Source: Tetradesmus obliquus
Taxonomy: Eukaryota; Chlorophyta; Chlorophyceae; Sphaeropleales; Scenedesmaceae
Direction: 5' to 3'
DNA length: 64,000 bases
NCBI GenBank assembly: GCA_030272155.1
Contig: CP126203.1
Location: 1,488,001 to 1,552,000 of the forward strand
Below the pieces are notes generated by a model that was given only the letters and a program-made list of their open reading frames with translations, was not told the origin of the DNA and did not search any database. Made by a program: the position numbers and the translations under genes. Shown here one piece after another: positions 55,063 through 64,000 of this stretch; position 1 is the first letter of the stretch, and every line of letters begins with the position of its first letter.

Positions 55063-56640
55063 CTGTGGATTCTGAAGGAGCCAGCATGCTGTCGGTTTGA
55101 AACATATAGCAGGCTGCTGAATGACATGCCGTGCTTCTTACACAGCCTCATGATCATCATATTCAAGTGCTGCTTTCCGTTGGCTGCTGCATACAGATAC
55201 AACATGCTGTGGAGTTTCAGGCAGCATTGTCTGATATCAAGCAATGGAGCATCAACCTCAATGCAATACGTCCTTGAAAGAACCAGAGCAGTGAGCTGCA
55301 CTGAAGTCAATCACCTTGGTCAACTGCTGCTGCTGTGAGCACAACTGTAGCATGCCAACCAGCAAGAGCAACCATCACAACTCTTCGTAGTATGTCAATT
55401 GTTCTGATCTTGGTCTTGAAAGTCAGGAGAGGCTGCATCAGACACGGCAGACAAGGGTGTGACGTTCCGCATTCCGCCTGCTGATACTGATTTACACCGA
55501 CTGCTGTGCCTGATGAACATCCAAGCACACTTGTATACAACCCTTAGATTGCTTTGTATACGTTAAAACCAGCATTTGCGTCAAACATTTGCTGCAGCAG
55601 CAGACGCTTTACAAATCTTTGTCGTGGGTCACGAGCTCACCTTATTTGCGCACGACATGAAGTCACAGAGCTTTGATAGAACTATTATGAGATCAAAACC
55701 AGCTTGAATTGAGCCAGTGACGCAGTATGGTACAATATGTTGCGGTCAAACTGAAGTATCTCAGCACTCATCAGCCCAAGGCTGGCGAGCAGCAACACGC
55801 CGCGTTCGAATATCCCCGGGACGCAAATTTGTGCTGCCATTGGATCATGGTTGCACTGCTTAAAGGCAGCTGGCTTTGATCAAAACCCTAACAATGACAG
55901 GGTTTGCTGTGAACATCCTGTCAGCTTTGCCTAGTAGGTTACCCTCCCGGGCAGTGCCCTCAAAAAGCTGTGAAGGCCTAGACTGCAGTGTTAACGTAGA
56001 TTACAAGCTATAGGTGCGTGAATCAGCCATGATTGCGCACGAGCCACAAGCCTTGGTGAACAGGAACAGGCCACAAGCAAGCTGCTGCAGCCGGCAGCAG
56101 CTTTCAGGGGTAAGTGCAACAGCATCGATCGTTGCTGCCAGGGAAGCAGAGTGATGAGTAGTTGGTCACACATGCCTTGCATACTCATCATCAGCATCTT
56201 CTTTTCCATGATCTGTGTTACCCATCGACCCACAGCAGCAGCGCCATCGCGGCCACCCCACTGGAGCCGGAGAACTGGCTGTAACCAAAGTTACAAAGTG
56301 AGCAGCCTTGGTATCCTGAAGTTCCCAGCAGTAGTTAGCACTCACTGCAGGACCCCCAGTGCGCAACACATGCTCAGGCTGCTGTAATCAATGGCAGAGC
56401 ATCTGCTGCGCGGCAAGCATCTGCTGTGCTGCGAGAAGCACACACAGCTCACAACGTTGCCCTGCAGCCGTGCAGCGACTCTGATCAACCATGCTGCGCT
56501 GTGTGCCTGGTCAATACCCATATGCTGCTATAGTATAAATAACATCGTCCTGCTGCTTCTCTCCTTAAAGGGTGAAGATGTATATTTCGCCTGTCATCCC
56601 AACAGCTGTCTGTCAAGAGAACCTCAAGCAGAAACATCAT
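55063..56640. other. 1.6-kb stretch with no supported exon
   Basis: Should hold the missing 5' exons and promoter of the Ly6/uPAR-like gene. I found no exon with a signal peptide and consistent splice phase. Composition is more even than elsewhere. Confidence 0.4.
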
Positions 56641-56739
56641 GTTGGTGCATATTGAATATCAGCGCAAGGTTGCATGCAACAGGCTGCAGCCAGTGGCCAG
56701 GAGCCATGCACAAAGTAACACATCATAACCGGATGCTGC

Positions 56740-57240
56740 TGTGTGTGCCGTGCACATGCATGTTGCAGCATGTCCATGCCTGGCCTATGGCCACCGTCTC
56801 TACCATGCTGTTGGCATGCTTCATGCTGCATGCTGGCTATTGGCCACAGCCTCTGCATGTCAAATGCATGCCAGCATGCTAGCATATCATGTTGGCCTTA
56901 AGCCACAGTCTCTGCATGCTGTATGTGGTATGCATGCACCATGCTGGATGCCGGCCATTGACCATTGGCGCTGCATGTCAGATGCATGCGAGCTGCATGC
57001 TGGTCGTTGGCCACAGTCTCTGCATGCTGCATGCATGCATCATGCTGGGTGCTGGCCTTTGGCTCCGTTTGCAGAATGCATGCTGCCTGCCAGCTGCATC
57101 CATGACCCAAGGCCACAAGATCTCTGGAGCCTGTGGGCATGCTGTATGGATGCTGCATGCATGCTGCATGCGTGCTGCAACTGTATGCATGCTGTATGCT
57201 GCATGCATGCTACTTGTTGGCTACATCAAATGGCAGGCAA
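56740..57240. repeat. Diverged minisatellite of about 60 bp built on GCATGCTG words
   Basis: Units share the order GGCCACAGTCTCTGCATGCTG, a run of GCATGC words, then CATGCTGG-TGCTGGCC; good copies lie at about 56,850, 56,905, 57,010 with looser ones on both sides. SphI-type GCATGC palindromes are very frequent. No reading frame is conserved between units. Confidence 0.7.
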
Positions 57241-57359
57241 AGTAGAAAACCGCATGCATGGGGTGCCAATGCAAGTCTTGCTGCCTCAACAAGCGTACAA
57301 TGAAATGTAATTTAGGTGTGCAACAGGTCTAAATGCACCATTTCCTGCTCAACACTCAC

Positions 57360-57476
57360 TATGTGGTAGTTGGTTGTTGATGGCTGCTGCCCCTGCACAC
57401 CGTCAAAACCCTGCGTAAGCCCTCTCAACTGACCTAAACCCTGCTGAACCTCAAAGCCCACAGCGCCATGTGACAA
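57360..57476 (-). CDS. Isolated exon candidate, 39 codons
   Basis: A CCCTGCAG acceptor, 117 open nucleotides (LSHGAVGFEVQQGLGQLRGL and onward to PSTTNYHI) and a GTGAGT donor, phase 0 at both ends. The codons look protein-like but I could not attach it to a neighbouring gene. It may be part of a gene downstream of the Ly6-like gene or a relic. Confidence 0.3.
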
Positions 57477-58751
57477 CTGCAGGGTAAGTGCGCCAAGCTG
57501 ATTATGTTGTGCAATTTGACAACATATCATGTTGCGCATGCAACATACCACACACGGCCTCACAAAAGGGCGCATGCATACATGACCACAGCCTCCTTGC
57601 AATGCAAACACAAGCCGCAAATGCATGGTTCCTTTGGGAAAGCAAAGCCGCTATTGCCATGGGGTGTGTTTTTGGGGGCAAAGTGGTATGAAAGCCAAAT
57701 CAAATCGCCAGCGCGCACGCACGACACATACACAGCCAATACATGGAGACCATTGGAATAAATCATGCTCACGCTTCTTCTTGCGCACACGTGCTGTCAT
57801 TTACACACAAGTCCATATTGACCTCATCATTCCAGGAACGCAGCAGCTGCAGGGGCAGGCAACACACACAGCAAACATTCCCAAGGAGTGCACACTGAAC
57901 ACCCCAAAAGGTGTATCCAGCTCAAAACTACCACACCCCATGCCACACCATCATGGCATGCTGGTTGGCAGCATGCTTCAGGCTGTGTACATCTGGTCAG
58001 CAATTAAGTTGGGTTCACCACCCTCCTGCATAACGAGACCGCACCGCCAGCCCTCTGATTAATGCTGATTAAAGAGCTGCCATCTGAGAGCACCGGCTAG
58101 CTCAGATGCTGCAGGTCTGTAGCACATGCAGTGATGGTATGACATGGCATGCAGCAGGCGAGCCAGCCAGCATGCCACGCACACACGCACAAACAGACGT
58201 GGGAACCTAGTTTGAAACCAGCAGCTGCAAGGCATCCAAAACCCTCATGAGTAGACGCATCAGGTGAGCTGCACCGTCATGCCCAGCAAGCCAGCCTCAC
58301 GCGCAGACATTTCCGCATCCGCAGCTGTTACAAGCCACAGCACCTGCTGCTGCCCCTGACTCCGACCTCAACCCTGGTGCTGCCGCACACACACCGCCCC
58401 TCCCCCCTGCACATAACCACTCAATGCTGCCAAGATTGCTGCCCAGCCAATACGTTGATGATGGTACATGTGTGGCCTTGCACACCACATGATAGCACAA
58501 GCTATCCCCGCCTTCTGCTGCATAACCTGCATCTGGCCACACAGCAAGCACAGTGACACTTGACGTCCTGCATTGCCTGCTGCTGCACCACTGTCACAAC
58601 GCTCAATGCATACACACTCAATGAAATGCATTCTTCAGCGAACAAACACTTTGTCCACACACGCCCCCACACCAGCACACCCACAGCAGGCCAGCCAGGC
58701 AGCGCTCGTCACGGCTTGTCAAATAACATGTCACATGACAAAAGTAACAGC
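57477..58751. other. 1.3-kb stretch without a supported gene
   Basis: Downstream of the stop at 58,752. I see no coding exon or RNA gene; the 3' UTR of the Ala/Ser/Gly-rich gene lies at its right end. Confidence 0.45.
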
Positions 58752-61700
58752 TCACAGCAGCTGCATGTGGGGGTTGCCCCTCAACAGCACGAAGTGCCTG
58801 TGCAGCCTCCTGTTGGCCTTGCTCTCAGTCTGGCTGTGGATTGGAATTGCCTCCTGCCGATCAAAGCCATTATCTTCGGGGGTACGGCTGCCAAGTGTAA
58901 CGGGTGGCTTCTTGTCACGCGCAGCACGTGCAGCAGAAGAGACTTCCCAGCCTGCAGAGTTGGCGAGTTGGCAAATGGGCGGGCAGTGCAAGGACAGCGC
59001 GCAGAGAGTAAGGCATAGGGACGAAGCAGGTGTGATGTGGGTGTGCACGTGCAGCAGATGAAAATTCTCAGCCTGCATCAAGTGCGGTGAGGTGGGGTGT
59101 GCAGGCACAGCAGGCAGAGAGTGAGGCACACAGACGCAGCAAGTGTGACGTGGTTGTGCATGCACAGCAGATGAGACCTCCTAGCCTGCATTGAGTGTGA
59201 TGAGTTGGCGAGTTGGGTGGGGTGTGCAGGAACGGCAGGCAGAAAGTGAAGCCTGGCCAGCTACAGCCTCCGGCTCGCACCTGAAGCGATAGCAGCAGGG
59301 CCGTTTCCAGTGCCGGACTGCGCAGCGGACTTTGGCGCAATGTTTGTCACCGCAGCGCTCCTGCTGCGCTCCTGCCTGGTCATTGAAGCAGCGACGTTGT
59401 CCTGCGCGGTGGGCGCGTAGGAGTCGATGGTGGCAGTAGCAATGCCATCCTTTGCCACTCCGTACATGGAGCCAGAGCCTGCTACAGCACGAGCTCCAAG
59501 GTATGTGCCAGCCACGGTGTGTACACCACGCTGGAAGGCATACTCAGAGTCCAGGTTGGCTGCAGGACAATCGCGGTAGAAATTGCAGCAGGGCAGCAAT
59601 ACGACTGATTAGCGGCAGGACAGGTGTGCACCACGCTGGAAAGCATACTCGGAGATTAGGTTGGCTGCGGGACAACAGCAACGCAATTGGCAGCAGCAGA
59701 GCGGGCAGCGCAATTGATGAGCAGCAGCGCAGGCAGAGCAATTGGCGGCAGAACAGGCACTGCCGTGTGACATGAGGAGCTCGCAGTGCGATTGGCAGGA
59801 GAGCGCAGTACGTATGAGCAGCACAGCCGGCAGTACAGGCGAACCACGCATGGGTTGGTTGAGGGCCATGTTTTGCAGGTTTACAGGTGTAGCAGGGGGT
59901 TGCTGCTCTGCATGCTTCGTCTCAGCATCCGAAAGGCAGCTGAGATGCTGTTTTGATGTACAAAGTTCGCATGCGTGCACAGTCTCACCTGCAATGGCGT
60001 AGTTGGTACCAGCCGCGCTGCGCACGTTGTTCGGTGCGCCCACCAGGTCATTGTTTGGGGCGTTCTTGGAGTAGGCACCCACCCAGCTGGCCTTGGCCTT
60101 GTCGCCTGCCTCAACAGTGACCGTTCCTGCAAACAGTTTCCAGGTGTGACACACAGCATGTGAGCCCATGTTTATGGTTGTGGCGGGCAAAGACAGACCG
60201 TGGGAGGTGACATGACACCCAGCTGGCCTTGGCCTTGTCGCCTGCCTCCACAGTGACGGTGCCTGCAAGCAGTTTCAGGTGTGACACGGACGGCATGTGA
60301 GCCCATGTTTTTGGCTGTGGCGGGCAAAGAGGGACCGCTGGAAGTGACATGACACCCAGCTGGCCTTGGCCTTGTCGCCTGCCTCAACAGTGACGGTGCC
60401 TGCAAGCAGTTTCCAGGTTCGACACAGACGGCGTGTCAGCCCATGTTTTTGGCTGTGGCGGGAAGTGATATGGTTTCCTCAGGAAGTGTTAAGCTACTGA
60501 ACTGGCCTTTGCCTTGTCTTCTGTCTCCACAGTGGCATTTCTGCAAAATTTCACATGTTTGCAGGGTGTGCAGGTGAGGTGCGACATACAGCAGGCACGC
60601 ACAGCTGAGGAGCGTGCAGCCTGCGCAAGCTCAAGCTTTTACAAAATCTTCAGGTCTCTAGAGCCATATACAATACATAACATGGTGCATTGGCCAGTAC
60701 TTCAAACAGAACAGCAGCTATGCGGGGAGTCAGGTGCCGTATCTTGGCACATGCTGCACTGTTCAGAGTTCTGGATGTGCAAAAAAACTCGATCTTCGCA
60801 AGCAGCAGGACTTGCAAGGGTGTACTGGAAACAGCAGTTCTGCTGAAACAGGGAGTCATTATGCCCTCCACTCACCGTCATTGTAGTAGACTCCGTTGTA
60901 TCCAGAAGAGGCCGAGGCTTCAGCGTTGATCCATGTGAAGGCATCACCCGCGCCTCCAGGGTCATTTCCTGCGCTGTAGCTGTAGGCAGAAGCCTGGGTG
61001 TCCTTGGAATCCTTTTCACGCCTGGTAGGCTCAATCTTCCTTAGCTTTCTTGCCGCCTGTGCAGTTGAAATGGCGCCTGAGGGATGGCAGAGGTGGCCCG
61101 AGTGCAGCAGCAGTACAGCGCATGCGCAGCAGGGAGTGCAGGTGTCCGTGTGATGGAGCTAAGAAGACGGCATCCTGCAAGTGATAAGCGTCTGAAAAAG
61201 CATGGGACGGTTCACCACAAAATCGTGTGCAAGCGCTGGGATGTCTAGGATGGCTGATCGGGGTGCAAGCTGATGATGAGATGGCCATCGACCTGGCTGC
61301 TGCTAGGTAACTGCAAGGTAGGCCGACTCACCCAGAAGAAGAGCTGTCACCAAACAGGTGCGTACAGTAGTGGAAAGCGACATGTTTTGCGCTGCTCGAG
61401 CTGTGGCGTGTTGTGCCGATCCTTGAGGGGTCAAATGGACGGTCCACGTGCTGGTTGCCTGCTCCCTGTCGGCGTTGTCGATTGCTTGAAAGAACCAAAT
61501 AAACTCTTATCACTACAAATGACGTGATGAAGCTGGTAGTAGCCTGCTGAAGCAGAAACTGTCGCTGCGATGGCGCCCACGTTATTGATGGTCAAGGTGT
61601 CGTAAGGCTCGTGCTCGGAGTACAGATGCACAAGGAACTGGATCAACTCTGAAAAAACAAAAAGCAGGCAGTCTGCTTTGACGTGCAAGCCTGCACTTGT

Positions 61701-62080
61701 TTGGGCCTGTGACAGCAGCGAACAAAATTGCAAGCAGTGAGCTTGCAGCGACTGTTGAATCACAGCCTGCTTCAGCGATGAGTTCAAGCACATGAAATGT
61801 TGTCCCATGACCCACGTGCGTGCTTTGTAGCGCCCATGTGGGTTGCGTTAGGACTGTTACACGAAACCGACGTGGCGGGCAATGTAGGCAACACAACGAG
61901 TTGCATGCTTGAGTAGACAAATAACACAAAACAGATATGTTTCATGATTACAACCAAGCTACCGAAGGAGGCGGCGCCTCCGAGGCGCCTTGCCGCAGAA
62001 GCAGTGACCGAGTCAATCTCCTGCAGGCCATTTCTCACACGAAGCTTAGCAGGCACTGCAACTGCGCCTGTAAGGTTCAC
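58752..62080 (-). CDS. Ala/Ser/Gly-rich protein of unknown function
   Basis: Four exons join in frame to a TGA stop: 61056-60876, 60126-59989, 59559-59281, 58951-58752 (about 266 residues). The text is rich in Ala, Ser, Gly and Tyr: SAYSYSAGNDPGGAGDAFTW, SSGYNGVYYNDG, TVTVEAGDKAKASWVGAYSK, NAPNNDLVGAPNNV, EYAFQRGVHTVAGTYLGARA and GSMYGVAKDGIATATIDSYA. The C-terminus is basic and polar (NRRLHRHFVLLRGNPHMQLL). Two further 5' exon candidates, 62080-61963 (LTGAVAVPAKLRVRNGLQEI) and about 61648-61517 (YDTLTINNVGAIAATVSASA), fit each other in phase, but the join to 61,056 is unresolved. I recognise no domain. Composition and short repeating units suggest a structural or secreted protein, which is only a guess. 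The acceptor of the last exon is preceded by GAGTTGG words also seen near 62.5 and 62.9 kb. Confidence 0.6.
58930..59265. repeat. Three copies of the acceptor region of the last exon of the Ala/Ser/Gly-rich gene
   Basis: A unit of about 115-135 bp containing CAGCCTGCA, GAGTTGGCGAGTT, GGTGTGCAGG, GCAGAGAGT, a GACG-AGCA-GTGTGA core and GCAGCAGATGA recurs from 58,930, 59,055 and 59,165. Each holds the 3' splice site region on the minus strand. Confidence 0.75.
59535..59665. repeat. Two copies of the start of the 59,559 exon, about 93 bp apart
   Basis: Bases encoding EYAFQRG and the acceptor behind them occur at 59,559 and about 59,655. The upstream copy reads ANLISEYAFQRGAH in the same frame. 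Confidence 0.75.
60088..60545. repeat. Four copies of the start of the 60,126 exon
   Basis: CCTTGGCCTT lies at 60,091, 60,227, 60,364 and (changed) 60,506, spacings 136, 137 and 142. Each unit reads acceptor then GTVTVEAGDKAKASW on the minus strand; the outermost has decayed. The 60,126 copy joins its neighbours in phase. Confidence 0.88.
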
Positions 62081-62109
62081 CTGAATATAGTTTGATAATC
62101 GTATCAAAT

Positions 62110-63640
62110 AACTATAAGCACATTATACATTATATGGCTGGCACATGTGGGCTGTCGCAAAGGCAATCAACAAAAGGTTGGACATGCAGGCTCCGGAATA
62201 GGGACAGTCATATACAATGCCATGCGGCATGTGCCCTGCTGTTGACCTAAGCCGGTTGAAACAGATCCAGATAGAACCCACAGCTGCTGGCGTGTAACAT
62301 CTACGCACGCGTCAGACTGCAAGATGCATCAGATGCAGGCTTCTATCTTTCCAACTGGACCTCCTTTGCTAAGACTCACTCAGCTGTTGAACAGCTGCCC
62401 AGTGCATCTCGACAAAATGTCAAAGTGTGGACAACTCAGCACAGTCCCAATGTTGACGTATTTATCTCTATATGTATAATCTCACACAGACAGCGCATGT
62501 TTGAAAAAGCCCAATACCGTATGCGCAGTAAATGCAAGGCAGTGAGTTGGCGAGTTCGAGCGGCGACCAGTGACCGCTGCAGGTTTCCAGATTTACAACA
62601 CTATATGCACAGCATATGAAGCGGGGATGATTGGTAACATGCATAAGCCAGAGGGGGGTCCAAGTGCATCCACATTGTGGTGGAGTCACTGCAGTGACCA
62701 GTGACATGGCAACCTTAAACTCGCTGACTCGGCCAGGCAAGAAGTGAAATTCGAAGTTCAACTTGCTCGTTGCGAGATTTGCCGCGGACGGAGGCGAGTT
62801 GCAACCGAGTTGCAGGTGAGTTGCGAGTTCAGTCGAGTTGGGGCGAGTTGAGAGTTGGCAGTGAGTTGGCGAGTTCGAGCGGCGAGGCGGATCGCGAGTT
62901 CAGGTCCCTGTCTCAGTTCCAGTTCAGCGAGTTCTCCCCGTCTCCTCCCCCTCTACTCCGGAATAGGGACAGTCATCAATAATTCAAGGCACCTGGTGAA
63001 AAAAGTCTAAAACATTGGTTTTTGCGGTATGAAATTTCGGGCTCGTCACTGGGCAGTAGGAAAGAAGTGACTTAATTCACCTGTAATTATCGTTCAACTT
63101 TTTTTTGCGGTGAGTCGAAGTCTAATTTTTTTTTTGATAACTTGCATTTACTGCGCATACGGTAATCACCCTTAGCGTCACACATCCTCCCTAAGGACTC
63201 CTACTAGGGACTTGGAAAATAAGAGCTGAGCGTTGATTTAGTTCACTCGTACCAATGAAATGTATCATCTGTATCTACAACAGGAATTGTTTTTGATGTC
63301 AAAAGGCCTGAAGTGGCAAGCTTGCAGCACCTGCTACAGGCGCAAACAGGCATCATCTGCAGATACTGTTGACAGCTGCTGATGCTGGGAAAGCATGGTC
63401 TGCGCTATTGTTATGGGGCAGGCTGCTGTGATGCGGGCACACTTGTTTGCAGGGGCAGCTGCTGTCATGCAGACTGTCCACGTGTGCTACTGCTGCCAGC
63501 AGTCTGCTGCTGCTGCTGCTGCTGCTGCCTAGCGTGAATCGTCTCACCTGCTACACTGCTTGAGCTCCCTTGCTAAGGTCGTCACAGTACGCAGTAGCGC
63601 CTTCCCTGTTAGCCTCCAGTCAGTGCTGAACTGAACGCTT
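62110..63640. other. Gene-poor stretch with scattered direct repeats and AT-rich patches
   Basis: CTCCGGAATAGGGACAGTCAT is present twice in the same direction (about 62,192 and 62,956), and GCAGTGAGTTGGCGAGTTCG with a few following bases twice (about 62,540 and 62,847). From 62,790 to 62,890 GAGTTG and GAGTTC words are dense. About 62,990-63,300 is AT-rich with T runs of 8-10. No coding exon is supported. Confidence 0.55.
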
Positions 63641-63648
63641 TTAGCAAG

Positions 63649-63996
63649 GTGCCAGCAGGGGCTCCAGCTGCACTGCTGCTGCAGGGGCTGCAGGACAGGG
63701 TGCTTAGCACAGCAAGTGCCCGAGAATCCACGGGGTGCCAGAGCTCAGTGTCACCCATATTACTTAATCTCGCAATGATGTTTCATCCTGCACGCAGGAA
63801 CATCTCAAACCTTCTCGTTGATCAGGAGCATCTGACAATGGTCAGCAGCAGTACAGCTGCACTGGACAGGTTGACCACAGACGCACAATCGTGTAAACAG
63901 GACCTGGATGCAGACTTCACATACTTTGACATAGTCAGGAGGTCCATGATGTGCTTTCAATCTTCAGTAGGGCATTCCGAGCTGGCAGACACCTGA
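63649..63996 (+). CDS. Exon-like open frame near the right edge, unknown product
   Basis: A 115-codon open frame after a CCAGCAG acceptor-like site, with protein-like content (LLQGLQDRVLSTASARESTG, SPILLNLAMMFHPARRNISN, LLVDQEHLTMVSSSTAALDR) and a TGA stop at its end. It lacks an ATG at its left edge, so it would be an internal or last exon. I recognise no family and cannot see the rest of the gene. Confidence 0.35.
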   Translation: MPAGAPAALLLQGLQDRVLSTASARESTGCQSSVSPILLNLAMMFHPARRNISNLLVDQEHLTMVSSSTAALDRLTTDAQSCKQDLDADFTYFDIVRRSMMCFQSSVGHSELADT

Positions 63997-64000
63997 CAGT

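Noticed and set aside
58082..58150. tRNA-like GGCTAGCTCAGATGC word
   Set aside because: It resembles a D-arm but no acceptor stem, anticodon arm or T-arm can be paired around it.
61784..62107. Signal-peptide-like start MKHICFVLFVYSSMQLVVLP on the minus strand
   Set aside because: It lies in what splice phases mark as an intron between 61,963 and 61,648, and its frame soon ends without reaching another exon.

Overview
The window is nuclear DNA of a eukaryote with intron-dense genes, most likely a chlorophyte green alga of the Tetradesmus/Scenedesmus type (order Sphaeropleales). Pointers are GT-AG introns in every gene, a TGTAA poly(A) signal after one gene, moderately high GC, and a great excess of CAG/CTG runs giving poly-Q, poly-A and poly-S tracts. 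The placement is inference; no rRNA, tRNA or organelle marker was seen.

Layout. 1-8,423 (-): a GYF-domain protein whose 3' end runs off the window. 9,483-10,139 (+): a 52-residue Cys-rich protein in three exons. 13,251-28,915 (-): a 20-exon, about 1,554-residue chromatin protein with N-terminal PHD, coiled coil, DDT, WHIM and C-terminal PHD. 30,330-35,523 (+): LEO1 of the PAF1 complex. 37,585-41,429 (+): an unidentified poly-Q/A protein gene with several frame breaks. 42,756-48,322 (-): a class IV (HDAC11-like) histone deacetylase with all catalytic residues. 49,889-55,062 (-): a secreted-type protein with tandem Ly6/uPAR-like three-finger repeats and three frame lesions. 58,752-62,080 (-): an Ala/Ser/Gly-rich protein of unknown function. 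62.1-64 kb is mostly gene-poor.

The DDT/PHD gene, LEO1 and the deacetylase are transcription or chromatin factors in consecutive positions; the first two diverge from a shared 1.4-kb upstream region. Reading frames of the GYF, DDT/PHD, LEO1 and HDAC genes close exactly across every intron with the exon coordinates given.

The most striking property is structural. Nearly every gene carries local tandem copies of one of its own exon-intron junctions, 2 to 12 copies at spacings of about 95-180 or 228-256 bp (one array is an exact 113-bp period). The copies fill the neighbouring intron or, at gene ends, follow the stop codon, so introns are full of decoy splice sites and 3' ends carry extra stop cassettes. 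The same duplication habit at a scale of 13-16 bp has broken the frame of the 37-41 kb gene.
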